This document shows positions 15,465-24,278 of a stretch of DNA of 64,000 bases, piece by piece. Made by a program: the position numbers and the translations under genes. How positions within the stretch are numbered: position 1 is the stretch's first letter; the number at the start of each line of letters is the position of its first letter. Below the pieces are notes generated by a model that ran no database searches, had not been told where the DNA came from, and was given only the letters and a program-made list of their open reading frames with translations. Origin of the DNA: Limiplasma sp036645955 (lineage in GTDB: Bacteria > Bacillota > Clostridia > Christensenellales > Aristaeellaceae); contig JAVXND010000011.1 in assembly GCA_036645955.1 (NCBI GenBank), forward strand, positions 4,024 through 68,023. The letters run 5' to 3'.

Positions 15465-16409
15465 TTATTTGCCCAACATTGCCGCGCCGATCATGCCAGC
15501 ATCCGCGCCCAATCTGGCAATTTCGATACGGGAATAGGGGAGCGTTTTAAAGAGCAAGTAACGCGGTATGCGTTCCCGTACTGCGTTGACTAAAAAGCCG
15601 CCAGCCTTGCTCAAGCCGCCGCCTAGCACGATCATTTCCGGATCCAAAAAGGTGATGATGGTGTAAATGGCTTTGCATAGGTAATCCACATAGTGGTTAA
15701 ACACTTTCATGGCTACATCGTCATTTTCCTTGGCGGCATCAAAAACCATTTTGGCAGTGAGCTTGCTCACATCGCCGCCGCACAGGTCGTACATCATGCT
15801 ATCGGGGTGCTGCAGAACCATTTGCTTTCCCATGCGGATGACTGCGGTTGCACTGCAATAGCGCTCCAAACAGCCATAGTTGCCGCAGCTGCAGGGCTCA
15901 CCGCCGATATCCATGGGGATGTGGCCAATTTCACTGCCCACACCGTGAAAGCCGCTCCAAGGCCTGCCGTCAATAACAATTCCGCCGCCTACGCCTGTGC
16001 CCAAAGTAATGAATACACTGCTATGACAGCCTGCACTCACGCCGCAAACGCTTTCAGCAAAGCCGGCAACCGTTGCGTCGTTATCGATGAACACGGGCTT
16101 ATTAATGTATTTTTGAAGCTCTGCGCGCAAAGGCACATCCTTCCAGCCCATATTGGTACAAAAAATAACCATGCCCGTATTGATATCCGCAATTCCTGGT
16201 ATGCCCACGCCAACGGCTTGCACATCACTTACTGTGTAACCGCTTTGGGCAAGCACCTCAAGTGCACAATTGCCCATGTCGCGTATAATGGCTTCGTAAG
16301 GGCGACCCACCAGTGTGGGGGTTTCGCCTTGCGTAAGAATTTGACCTGACTCGTTTACAATGCCAATTTTAATCCCCGTACCGCCAACATCAATGCCAAT
16401 GTAAACCAT
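15465..16409 (-). CDS. glcK: ROK-family glucokinase
   Basis: The 314 residues carry the phosphate-binding IGIDVGGTGIKIG at the N-terminus. The ROK zinc-site block GGEPCSCGNYGCLERYCSA comes near residue 170, and LGTGVGGGIV before it. The enzyme phosphorylates glucose to glucose-6-phosphate with ATP. The zinc Cys set is complete. The start ATG overlaps the hprK stop by one base, with GGGAGG upstream. Association with HPr kinase fits a carbon-supply operon. Other ROK sugar kinases (for example mannose or fructose) cannot be excluded from sequence alone. Confidence 0.88.
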   Translation of the reverse strand: MVYIGIDVGGTGIKIGIVNESGQILTQGETPTLVGRPYEAIIRDMGNCALEVLAQSGYTVSDVQAVGVGIPGIADINTGMVIFCTNMGWKDVPLRAELQKYINKPVFIDNDATVAGFAESVCGVSAGCHSSVFITLGTGVGGGIVIDGRPWSGFHGVGSEIGHIPMDIGGEPCSCGNYGCLERYCSATAVIRMGKQMVLQHPDSMMYDLCGGDVSKLTAKMVFDAAKENDDVAMKVFNHYVDYLCKAIYTIITFLDPEMIVLGGGLSKAGGFLVNAVRERIPRYLLFKTLPYSRIEIARLGADAGMIGAAMLGK

Positions 16410-17362
16410 TATACGCTACCTCCCGCTTTAGGCTCATTATTGTTGCCCGAATTTTGGGCAATCAACTCGTTCAAACGCCTGTCCAGCTCATGGGCGGCAC
16501 TATAGCCCATGCGCTTCAAGCTTAAATTTCGTGCCGCAACTTCAATGATAATAGCGAGGTTGCGGCCAGGACGTACAGGCATAATTTGATAGGGGACTTT
16601 TACGCCTAAAATGGTCACGGTTTCTTCCGTTAACCCCAAACGGTCATATTCCTTTGTGGAATCCCACTTTTCCATATGAATGACCATATCAATGGATTTG
16701 CTTAAAATAACAGAACCCACACCATACATGGCGCGAATGTCAATAATGCCGATACCGCGTATTTCCATAAAGTGACGAACCATTTCAGGCGATTCTCCAA
16801 TGAGGCGATCGTCCGCTACGCGGCAAATGTCTACCACGTCGTCTGCCGCAAGCTGATGCCCGCGCTTCACAAGCTCAAGCGCCGCTTCACTTTTGCCAAC
16901 GCCGCTTTCACCCGTGAGCAAAATGCCAACGCCGTAAACATCCACCAAAACGCCATGGCGCGTAACGTGCGGAGCGAGTACGCGGTTTAGGTACATGATG
17001 ACCTGCAATGTGAATTTGGTGGTTTTGGATTTGCTGAGGAATACAGGAATATCGCGCTCCTTGGCAATGGCGAGCAACTCGCGCGGCGGGTTCATACCCC
17101 AGCAGGTGATGATGCAGGGGAGGCTATAGCCCATGTATTGGCGAAGTACTTTTTCACGAATGGCAGGGTCAAGAGATTCAAGATAGGTCATTTCCACCTT
17201 GCCAATCACTTGCGGGCGCTCATTGGCAAAATACTCATAAAAGCCGCAAAACTGCATGCCTGGACGGTTGATATCGGTGACGTCAATATCCATTTCTGTT
17301 TTGGTGGTTTCAATCAAAGATTCAAGGTTTAGCTTGGTTTTGAAATCTTCAATGTTGATCAT
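16409..17362 (-). CDS. hprK: HPr kinase/phosphorylase
   Basis: 317 residues counting from MINIEDF. The N-terminal domain is followed by the catalytic HGVLVDVYG (about 137-145), Walker A GESGVGKS (151-158) and the family signature MEIRGIGIIDI (199-209). The enzyme phosphorylates Ser46 of HPr in response to glycolytic intermediates and drives carbon catabolite repression in Firmicutes. I chose 17362 because AAAGGAGCAACG precedes that ATG. A longer in-frame reading to 17506 runs back into the HAD gene and has no ribosome binding site. It overlaps the upstream HAD gene by 14 bp. Confidence 0.96.
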   Translation of the reverse strand: MINIEDFKTKLNLESLIETTKTEMDIDVTDINRPGMQFCGFYEYFANERPQVIGKVEMTYLESLDPAIREKVLRQYMGYSLPCIITCWGMNPPRELLAIAKERDIPVFLSKSKTTKFTLQVIMYLNRVLAPHVTRHGVLVDVYGVGILLTGESGVGKSEAALELVKRGHQLAADDVVDICRVADDRLIGESPEMVRHFMEIRGIGIIDIRAMYGVGSVILSKSIDMVIHMEKWDSTKEYDRLGLTEETVTILGVKVPYQIMPVRPGRNLAIIIEVAARNLSLKRMGYSAAHELDRRLNELIAQNSGNNNEPKAGGSV

Positions 17363-18170
17363 ATACGTTGCTCCTTTCCGATAAAATATGTTCCTGGATA
17401 AAATGTGCAAGACCGTCTTTTGTGTTGGGACCACATACAAATTGCGTGGATTGCTTGACCTCGTCGCGGGCATTGCCCATGGCAACGCTGTTTTTGGTGA
17501 AGGCAAGCATGCTCATATCGTTCAGGCTATCGCCAAAAACCACGGTTTTGTTTGGATCGAGCTGCATGAGCTCTGCAAGCCGAAACAGCGCGGTGCCCTT
17601 GGACGCGCCATAGGGCATAGCCTCTAAAAAATAAGGCTTGCTTTGCGTAAAGGCGGCGCGGCCTTCAAAAAGTCGGTTTGCAATGGGGTGCAGGCGCATA
17701 ATTTCGTCAGGGTGGTTGACGCTGAGCACCTTGGGAACGGGAAAGTCAAGGAAGGCGGAAAGATCGCCTACCGCAACGCCTTTCATGCCTGAGGATTGTT
17801 TGTACTTCTTTGCAGGATCACACTCTGCGGCATAGTAAAAGCAATCGTCGCGGTATACTTGAACGTAACAGCCGTTTTGCGTCAGAAAATCGCAGATTTC
17901 ACAGGCAAGCGGCGCTTCAAACTGGGTGGTTTCCAGAATGGTATGATCGCCGTTGATAAGCTCCGTGCCATTGCCGCCAATGTAGGGCATGCCTGTGTTT
18001 AACTGCTTCATGAAGGGCAGCATGCTCGCATGCGTGCGCCCGCTGGCTGGAATCACCCTCAAGCCTCTTGAAAGGCACTCGCGTAAAATGTTCAGGGTGT
18101 AATTGCTAATGACGCCTTCTTCATTAAAGAGGGTATCGTCCATGTCGGTAACAATGGTGTCGATGTTCAC
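17349..18170 (-). CDS. Cof-type HAD phosphatase
   Basis: The 273 residues contain HAD motif I (VTDMDDTLFNE), motif II within IPASGRT, and motifs III/IV in KGTALFRLAEL...VVFGDSLNDMSML. A C2-type cap lies between, as in Cof/YidA sugar-phosphate phosphatases. The substrate is not predictable. The start is GTG at 18170, with AAAGGAG upstream, overlapping the tadA stop by four bases (GTGA). The tail overlaps hprK, so the unit is tightly coupled. Confidence 0.9.
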   Translation of the reverse strand: MNIDTIVTDMDDTLFNEEGVISNYTLNILRECLSRGLRVIPASGRTHASMLPFMKQLNTGMPYIGGNGTELINGDHTILETTQFEAPLACEICDFLTQNGCYVQVYRDDCFYYAAECDPAKKYKQSSGMKGVAVGDLSAFLDFPVPKVLSVNHPDEIMRLHPIANRLFEGRAAFTQSKPYFLEAMPYGASKGTALFRLAELMQLDPNKTVVFGDSLNDMSMLAFTKNSVAMGNARDEVKQSTQFVCGPNTKDGLAHFIQEHILSERSNVYDQH

Positions 18171-18643
18171 GTTGCCTGTGCTCCTTTATCATTGGTTCGC
18201 TTTGCTTTGAAAAAACGGGTAAGTAACTGCTGTGCCTCATTTGCTAAGAGGCCGCCTACGCAGGTAAGACGGTGGTAAAAAGCGGGGTCGCGGGTGAGGG
18301 CATAAACGCTTTCCGCACAGCCCTGACGTTCGTCCTGTGCGGCAAAATAGCACGCGCCCATACGCGCCATAACCAATGCGCCCGCACACATGGGGCATGG
18401 CTCTAAAGTAACATACAAGGTACATTCGTCGAGCCATTTTGTACCGAGAATGCGTGTAGCCTCCCGAATAACGAGCATTTCTGCATGCGCGGTGGGGTCG
18501 CCGTTCGTTTCGCACAGGTTATGCGCTTGTGCGATGGGCTTACCACAGCAAGCAATTACGGCACCTACGGGGATTTCACCTTCGTCAAATGCCTTTTGTG
18601 CTTGTGCGAGTGCAAGGCTCATCATTGCCTCATGCTCGCTCAT
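18167..18643 (-). CDS. tadA: tRNA-specific adenosine deaminase
   Basis: The 158-residue cytidine/adenosine deaminase fold has the zinc-binding HAE at 53-55 and PCPMCAGAL starting at residue 82. TadA converts A34 to inosine in tRNA-Arg(ACG). The N-terminal block MSLALAQAQKAFDEGEIPVGAVI is diagnostic for TadA over free-nucleobase deaminases. ATG overlaps the stop of the capD-like gene by four bases, and its stop overlaps the next GTG start. Confidence 0.94.
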   Translation of the reverse strand: MSEHEAMMSLALAQAQKAFDEGEIPVGAVIACCGKPIAQAHNLCETNGDPTAHAEMLVIREATRILGTKWLDECTLYVTLEPCPMCAGALVMARMGACYFAAQDERQGCAESVYALTRDPAFYHRLTCVGGLLANEAQQLLTRFFKAKRTNDKGAQAT

Positions 18644-20577
18644 GCGCTGGCCTGCACATTGGTATTTTGCGGCTGGGGGCTTACCGTGCGGTTTACATCT
18701 TCCGCAGACTTGAAATTAGGCAAAAGCTCATGCAAGCATGCAAGCATATCGCCATTTTGATCAATGCAAGCATGGAGCTTGTCGAGCATATGCTGAAGCG
18801 TATTTAAGTCGATTACTTCGGGACGGGCTACAAAAATCTTTTCTTTTTCGGTCTTGGCAATGCCCTCGCCTGCAAGCAGAAGTTCCTCATAGAGCTTTTC
18901 ACCAGGACGCAGGCCTACATAGGAAATGGCAACCTTGCGTCCATCGGGCTGAGCGTAAAGCTGAATCATGCGCTCTGCAAGCTCGCGAATCAGAACAGGC
19001 TGTCCCATATCCAAAACAAATAGCTCCCCGCCCTTGGCAATGGAGGCGGCTTGCAGTACAAGGCTTGCCGCTTCCGGAATGGTCATAAAATAGCGGATGA
19101 TATCCGGATGGGTAAGGGTGACGGGTCCCCCAGCTCGAATTTGCTGTTCAAAAAGAGGAACCACACTGCCGTGTGAACCGAGCACGTTTCCAAAACGAAC
19201 CGCCGTAAATTCGGTTTCAGAAGGTTGATTCAGCGCTTCAATGGTCATTTCTGCCAAACGCTTGGTTGCACCCATCACGCTGGTTGGATTGACCGCTTTG
19301 TCGGTGGAGATCAGCACAAAGCGTTTTACTTTATGCGCAATGGCGGCCTTGGCTGTTAAATAGGTGCCAAAAACGTTGTTTTTAACCGCCTGTGCGGGAC
19401 AATCCTCCATCAGCGGCACATGCTTATGGGCGGCCGCATGCAGTACAATATCGGGCTGATAAGCTCTAAATATTTCGTCCAGCCGATTGGAATCACGGAT
19501 GGAGCCAACGCAAAGAATCAGCTTTTGATTTAAGTTTCCATGATAGCGCAATTTTAATTCTGAAAACAGGTCGTACATATAGTTTTCGCTGATGTCGTAA
19601 AGTACAATTCGCGCAGGCTCCAAGGGCAGCAGCTTGCGGCATAACTCACTGCCGATGCTTCCGCCGCCCCCTGTAATCAGGACCGTTTTATCGCGAAAGC
19701 ATGCGGCAACCTGTGTCATATCAAGCTGTTCCTCGGGGCGGCCTAAGAGATCGCCAATGTCTAAATCGCGCACAGCACTGGGAACATCTGCTTCATTACA
19801 AAGCTCCTGTAAAGGATTGACGCGCTTTACGCGGCAGCCGGTGGCAAGGCATTTTTCGATCAGCGGCTTTAAATCTCCCGATGGGGTGGCAATGGCAATG
19901 ATGATATCATCTACATGAAAATCGCTGGCAAGCTTTAAAATGTTGCCAGAGCCGCGAACCACAGGCACGCCGCTCAAGCGTGAGCCTGTGCGGGTGCGGT
20001 CGTCGTCCACCACAAGCACGGGCACACAGCTGCCATAGCTGCCGCGCTGCATTTCGTGTACCACACTTGCACCCGCCCAGCCTGCGCCGATGATCATTGT
20101 GCGGCGAAAGCTGTCGTGTGTGCTTCGCAGCAGAGGAAGCCGTTCTTTTGTAGTGAGCATGCGGTAAAAAAGGCGCGATGCCCCCACAAAAGTCAAATCG
20201 GTCAACCATAACAACAAATAAACCATCCGATGCAGTCTGAACAGGTTATAGGGGCGCACAAAGGTATTGGCAATTAATGAAAAACAGTAGGTGAGCAAAG
20301 AGGCGGTAAGCGTTGCAACGGCAAGGCGCAATACATCGCTTGCGGATGCGTATTGCCACATGGTACGGTAAATTCCAAAAGCCCAAAAGGTAAGCAGGAA
20401 TATAACCGTAAGCGCAGGCGCTAAACGATAATAATTATGATAAAATTCATAGGTAGCATTGGAAGAATAGCGAAGAACCTGAGCAAAAATGATTGCGGCA
20501 TTTACAAGCACAGCATCTAAAACAAGCCAAAGCACGTTGCGTGTGGTTTTTTGAAGCGCGGGTTTTGGTAAAGTCAC
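18640..20577 (-). CDS. CapD/FlaA1-type nucleoside-diphosphate-sugar epimerase/dehydratase (polysaccharide biosynthesis)
   Basis: About 645 residues. The N-terminal half has four TM helices and a Rossmann-like domain (TMIIGAGWAGASVV). The C-terminal half is a short-chain dehydrogenase domain with TGGGGSIGSELC, HAAAHKHVPLME and the SVMGATKR motif. In that motif Met replaces the usual Tyr, as in PglF/FlaA1 4,6-dehydratases. It likely makes a UDP-4-keto-6-deoxy-HexNAc for glycan synthesis. I prefer the GTG at 20577, which has AGGAGG about 8 bp upstream. The upstream in-frame ATG codons lie at or above the expected transcription start set by the -10 box at 20618-20623. Confidence 0.9.
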   Translation of the reverse strand: MTLPKPALQKTTRNVLWLVLDAVLVNAAIIFAQVLRYSSNATYEFYHNYYRLAPALTVIFLLTFWAFGIYRTMWQYASASDVLRLAVATLTASLLTYCFSLIANTFVRPYNLFRLHRMVYLLLWLTDLTFVGASRLFYRMLTTKERLPLLRSTHDSFRRTMIIGAGWAGASVVHEMQRGSYGSCVPVLVVDDDRTRTGSRLSGVPVVRGSGNILKLASDFHVDDIIIAIATPSGDLKPLIEKCLATGCRVKRVNPLQELCNEADVPSAVRDLDIGDLLGRPEEQLDMTQVAACFRDKTVLITGGGGSIGSELCRKLLPLEPARIVLYDISENYMYDLFSELKLRYHGNLNQKLILCVGSIRDSNRLDEIFRAYQPDIVLHAAAHKHVPLMEDCPAQAVKNNVFGTYLTAKAAIAHKVKRFVLISTDKAVNPTSVMGATKRLAEMTIEALNQPSETEFTAVRFGNVLGSHGSVVPLFEQQIRAGGPVTLTHPDIIRYFMTIPEAASLVLQAASIAKGGELFVLDMGQPVLIRELAERMIQLYAQPDGRKVAISYVGLRPGEKLYEELLLAGEGIAKTEKEKIFVARPEVIDLNTLQHMLDKLHACIDQNGDMLACLHELLPNFKSAEDVNRTVSPQPQNTNVQASA

Positions 20578-20617
20578 ATTGCCGCCTCCTAACAGTTCAT
20601 TCATGGTATACCTATTC

Positions 20618-20623
20618 ATTATA
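20618..20623 (-). promoter_or_regulatory. -10 box (TATAAT) for the capD-tadA-hprK-glcK-asnS operon
   Basis: A consensus TATAAT on the minus strand lies about 40 bp before the GTG start. The -35 position (20641-20646, TATGCA) is poor. It predicts transcription start near 20611 and thereby argues against the upstream ATG starts. Confidence 0.55.
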
Positions 20624-20701
20624 TCACACAAGCGGGTATATGCATAGGGTTAGAAAAAGGGGGGAAAGGGGAGATTGGTTTTGGAAAAAAGCCGCCAACA
20701 C

Positions 20702-20730
20702 TTGCACCCATTTGCAAACAATGATATACT
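20702..20730 (+). promoter_or_regulatory. Promoter of tig-clpP-clpX
   Basis: TTGCAC (20702-20707), a 17-bp spacer and TATACT (20725-20730) form a good housekeeping promoter about 65 bp before the tig start. No CtsR-type heptad repeat was seen nearby. Confidence 0.72.
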
Positions 20731-20794
20731 GTCAAATGGTACACTTTGATAAATTTGGCTAAGGCAACTGCTTGCCTGCCCAGGAGGAAAATGC

Positions 20795-22120
20795 ATGCAA
20801 CATACGGTGGAAAAACTGTCTGGAAGCAAAGTGAAAATCTCGTTTAAGGTGCCTGCGGCTCAATTTGACGAGGCAATTGATAAGGCCTACCTAAAAACAC
20901 GCGGTAGCATCAATGTACCTGGTTTTCGAAAAGGCAAAGCCCCTCGTAAGCTCATTGAGCGGATGTATGGCGACATGGTTTTTTATGATGATGCGCTTGA
21001 GCTTCTTTTTCCAGAAGCATACACAACCGCAGTAAAAGAAAATCAGCTCATGCCCGTTGGCAGACCCGAATTGGATGTTCAGGAAATGGAAAAAGGCAAA
21101 GACCTTGTCTTCTCCTGTGATGTTTTTGTGATGCCTGAAGTTACTTTGGGCGAATACAAAAACTTGGAGATTACTCGTAAAATCAACAAAGTAACCGATG
21201 CGCAGGTGAATAGCCGCATTGAGCAGGAACAAAAGCGTGTTGCCCGCAGCGTAGATATTACAGAGCGCCCCTTGCAAAACGGCGATAAAGCTGGTTTGGA
21301 TTACAGCGGCAGCGTAGACGGCGAAAAGTTTGATGGCGGCACCGCCGAAAATCAAACCCTGGTCATTGGTTCTAACAGCTTTATTCCTGGCTTTGAGGAG
21401 CAAATGGTGGGTATGACCATTGGGGAAGAGCGTGATTTAAACGTTAAATTCCCAGAGGAATACCACAGCGAAGAATTAAAGGGCAAGGATGCTGTTTTTC
21501 ATGTGAAGCTAAACGCAATCACATGCGAAGAGCTGCCAGAGCTTGACGATGACTTTGCCGCCGAAGTCAGCGATTTTGATACCTTTGCGCAGTACCGTGC
21601 AGACATTCAAAGCAAGCTTGAGCAAGCCGCGCAAATGCAAGCCACCGATGCTGCAAAGCAAAGCATGGTGGATCTGGCTGTTTCAAACGCAACCGTTGAA
21701 GTGCCAGACCCGTTGGTGGAAGATAAACTGGATGAAATGCTGGAGCAAATGGGATGGCGTATGCAGCAGCAGGGCTTTAGCCTTGAGCAGTATTGCAAAA
21801 TCACGGGACAAACCGAAGAGCAAATGCGTGAAATGTACCGTGCAGAAGCGCTTGCCAGCGTAAAATCCGAGCTTGTGATTGATGAAATTGTCAAGGCTGA
21901 AAATGTGCAAGCGGATGATGCTGATGTGGATAAACTGCTAAGCGAATATGCGTCCAGTATGAACCAAACGCTTGATCAAATGAAGGCAAACTTTAATGAC
22001 GGGCAAATGGAATATTTCAAGCATCGCGCCAGCATCAGCAAGCTGTTTGATCAGCTGTGGGCTTGTGCAAAAGTAAACGATGAGGAAGCTGCAGAAGCTA
22101 CCGCTGAAGCGCAAGCTTAA
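20795..22120 (+). CDS. tig: Trigger factor
   Basis: 441 residues in three domains. The ribosome-binding N-terminus has NVPGFRKGKAPRKLIE, where family members carry the ribosome-binding signature. The FKBP-type peptidyl-prolyl isomerase domain (about 150-245) has NGDKAGLDYSG and FIPGFEEQMVGM. A long helical chaperone C-terminus follows. The protein is a ribosome-associated chaperone and proline isomerase. The ATG at 20795 has AGGAGG about 8 bp before it. It heads the conserved tig-clpP-clpX order. Confidence 0.96.
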   Translation: MQHTVEKLSGSKVKISFKVPAAQFDEAIDKAYLKTRGSINVPGFRKGKAPRKLIERMYGDMVFYDDALELLFPEAYTTAVKENQLMPVGRPELDVQEMEKGKDLVFSCDVFVMPEVTLGEYKNLEITRKINKVTDAQVNSRIEQEQKRVARSVDITERPLQNGDKAGLDYSGSVDGEKFDGGTAENQTLVIGSNSFIPGFEEQMVGMTIGEERDLNVKFPEEYHSEELKGKDAVFHVKLNAITCEELPELDDDFAAEVSDFDTFAQYRADIQSKLEQAAQMQATDAAKQSMVDLAVSNATVEVPDPLVEDKLDEMLEQMGWRMQQQGFSLEQYCKITGQTEEQMREMYRAEALASVKSELVIDEIVKAENVQADDADVDKLLSEYASSMNQTLDQMKANFNDGQMEYFKHRASISKLFDQLWACAKVNDEEAAEATAEAQA

Positions 22121-22218
22121 AAACCTGCATAATGCGCGTACCGCATGCATATGCTAAAAGGGTTAGCCTGCGGCTCGCGTGTTTTTTCAAAACAAAAGCA
22201 CAGCAAGGAGTGAACGAT

Positions 22219-22809
22219 ATGAGCTTGATCCCAATGGTGATTGAACAAACCAACCGTGGTGAGCGTTCATTTGATATCTATTCCCGGCTTTTGAAAGACC
22301 GTATCGTCTTCCTAGGCGGAGAGATTGATGATGATGTAGCCAACGTTGTGGTTGCACAGCTTCTTTTTCTGGAAATGGATAACCCCGATTCTGATATTTC
22401 ACTCTACATCAACAGCCCTGGCGGAAGTGTTACAGCTGGTATGGCCATATTCGATACCATGAACTACATTAAATGTGATGTTCGCACGGTTTGCATTGGT
22501 ATGGCCGCTAGTATGGGCGCTTTTTTGCTGATGGCTGGCCAAAAAGGCAAACGCTTAGCACTGCCCAACAGTGAAATTATGATTCATCAACCCCTAGGCG
22601 GTGCGAGCGGTCAGGCTACCGATGTAGCCATTCGCGCTGAATGGTTGATTAAAACCAAGGATAAAATGACTCGACTAATGTCTGAAATGACGGGTCAATC
22701 AATAGAGCGCTTGAAAAACGACGTGGAACGAGACTTTTTTATGAGCGCCGACGAAGGCCTGGACTATGGCATTATCGACGAAATTTATCGCCCGAGAACC
22801 GCTAAATAA
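22219..22809 (+). CDS. clpP: ATP-dependent Clp protease proteolytic subunit
   Basis: 196 residues with the serine-protease triad in place: catalytic Ser in GMAASMGAFLL, His in IMIHQPLGG, and Asp in the ERDFFMSADEGLDYG region. YINSPGGSVTAG forms the oxyanion region. The start at 22219 has AAGGAG 8 bp upstream. Upstream in-frame codons back to 22132 lack a ribosome binding site and family similarity. It forms the proteolytic chamber that works with the ClpX ring encoded next. Confidence 0.97.
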   Translation: MSLIPMVIEQTNRGERSFDIYSRLLKDRIVFLGGEIDDDVANVVVAQLLFLEMDNPDSDISLYINSPGGSVTAGMAIFDTMNYIKCDVRTVCIGMAASMGAFLLMAGQKGKRLALPNSEIMIHQPLGGASGQATDVAIRAEWLIKTKDKMTRLMSEMTGQSIERLKNDVERDFFMSADEGLDYGIIDEIYRPRTAK

Positions 22810-22825
22810 TCAGTGAGGTGCCAAA

Positions 22826-24160
22826 ATGTCGGGAGACGATTTCAATCCCCGTATTCCCAAGCTAAAGCGTTGCAGCTTTTGCGGTAAAACAAGCGAGCAG
22901 GTTCGCCGCATGGTGGCCGGACCCAATGTGCAGATTTGCAGTGAGTGCATTGTGCTCTGCCAAGAGATTATTGTTGATGATTTCAAACCAGATGAAATTA
23001 TTGGCACGGTTGAAATTCCGCGCCCCAAAGAGATCAAGGACGTGCTGGATCAATATGTCATTGGTCAGGAGGACGCAAAGAGAGCGCTTGCTGTAGCGGT
23101 TTATAACCATTATAAGCGCATCGATGCACCGCCCTCAGATGATGAGGTGGAGCTTCAAAAGAGCAACATCCTCATGGTAGGGCCGACGGGCTGCGGCAAA
23201 ACCTTCTTGGCTCAAACGCTAGCCAAAATTTTGCGCGTGCCGTTTGCCATTGCGGATGCTACCAGCTTAACAGAAGCGGGTTATGTTGGGGAGGATGTTG
23301 AAAATATCCTCCTGCGCTTAATTCAAAATGCAGACTATGACATACCGCTTGCACAGCGCGGCATAATTTATATTGATGAAATTGATAAAATTGCCCGCAA
23401 AAGCGAAAACCCCTCCATTACCCGTGATGTGAGCGGCGAGGGTGTGCAGCAAACCCTGCTTAAAATCTTGGAAGGCACCATTGCCAGCGTACCTCCGCAA
23501 GGCGGGCGAAAGCATCCTCATCAAGACTTTATCCAGATTGATACAACCAACATTCTGTTTATTTGCGGCGGTGCCTTTGATGGGCTTTCGCCGATCATTG
23601 AGAGCAGAATCGGCAAAAAAAGCCTTGGCTTTGGCAGTGAGCTAAAGAGCAAGCAGGAGGAAAATCTAAACGAAATCCTTCATCAGCTTCGCCCTGAGGA
23701 TTTGATCAAGTTTGGTTTAATTCCCGAGTTTGTCGGCCGTTTGCCCATTGTGGTTACGCTGGATCTGCTTGACGAAGAACAGCTTGTGCGCATACTCACA
23801 GAGCCTAAGAACGCATTGGTGCGGCAGTACATCTATCTGATGGATTTGGATGGTGTGGAGCTTCTCTTTGAGCCTGCGGCGCTGAAGCTCATAGCAAAGC
23901 AAGCCATTGACCGCAAGAGCGGTGCGCGTGGGTTGCGAGCCATTATCGAAAAGCTTTTAATGGAATCCATGTTTGAAATTCCCTCACGCAACGATGTAAA
24001 GCAATGCATCATCAGTGAAAAATGCGTTCAGGGAAAAGAAAAGCCCAAGCTCGTTAAAGCAGATGGCGCACAATTACGCAGGCAACGCAACCTTGCAAAT
24101 GCTGAAAAAAAAGCAAAAAACAATGATTCCGGCAACACAAACGAATCAAGCGTATCTTAA
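22826..24160 (+). CDS. clpX: ATP-dependent Clp protease ATP-binding subunit ClpX
   Basis: 444 residues. The N-terminal zinc finger (CSFCGK...CSECIVLC) is followed by an AAA+ module with Walker A GPTGCGKT, Walker B IIYIDEIDKIA, and sensor II KSGARGLRAIIE. The IGF-type ClpP-docking loop reads IGKKSLGFGS. It unfolds tagged substrates for ClpP. It starts 16 bp after clpP and is closed by a strong terminator at 24176-24223. The C-terminal tail is Asn/Lys-rich and low complexity. Confidence 0.97.
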   Translation: MSGDDFNPRIPKLKRCSFCGKTSEQVRRMVAGPNVQICSECIVLCQEIIVDDFKPDEIIGTVEIPRPKEIKDVLDQYVIGQEDAKRALAVAVYNHYKRIDAPPSDDEVELQKSNILMVGPTGCGKTFLAQTLAKILRVPFAIADATSLTEAGYVGEDVENILLRLIQNADYDIPLAQRGIIYIDEIDKIARKSENPSITRDVSGEGVQQTLLKILEGTIASVPPQGGRKHPHQDFIQIDTTNILFICGGAFDGLSPIIESRIGKKSLGFGSELKSKQEENLNEILHQLRPEDLIKFGLIPEFVGRLPIVVTLDLLDEEQLVRILTEPKNALVRQYIYLMDLDGVELLFEPAALKLIAKQAIDRKSGARGLRAIIEKLLMESMFEIPSRNDVKQCIISEKCVQGKEKPKLVKADGAQLRRQRNLANAEKKAKNNDSGNTNESSVS

Positions 24161-24175
24161 AGAAGAAAACGCATT

Positions 24176-24223
24176 ACGGTCTTCTTGATAAGGATGAATT
24201 CCTATCAAGAAGACCGTTTGTTT
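24176..24223 (+). terminator. Terminator after clpX
   Basis: A 15-bp perfect stem (24176-24190 with 24203-24217) is followed by TTTGTTT. It starts about 15 bp after the clpX stop. Confidence 0.9.
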
Positions 24224-24278
24224 ATGCTGAGCTTAAAAAGGCGGCTGGGTTTTGATATGCCAGCACCGCCTTAACACT

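Noticed and set aside
16409..17506. Long form of hprK starting at 17506
   Set aside because: It would run deep into the HAD gene in another frame. The ATG at 17362 has a proper ribosome binding site and gives the standard N-terminus.
22132..22218. Upstream extension of clpP
   Set aside because: There is no ribosome binding site, and the extra residues lie outside the ClpP family. The ATG at 22219 has AAGGAG.
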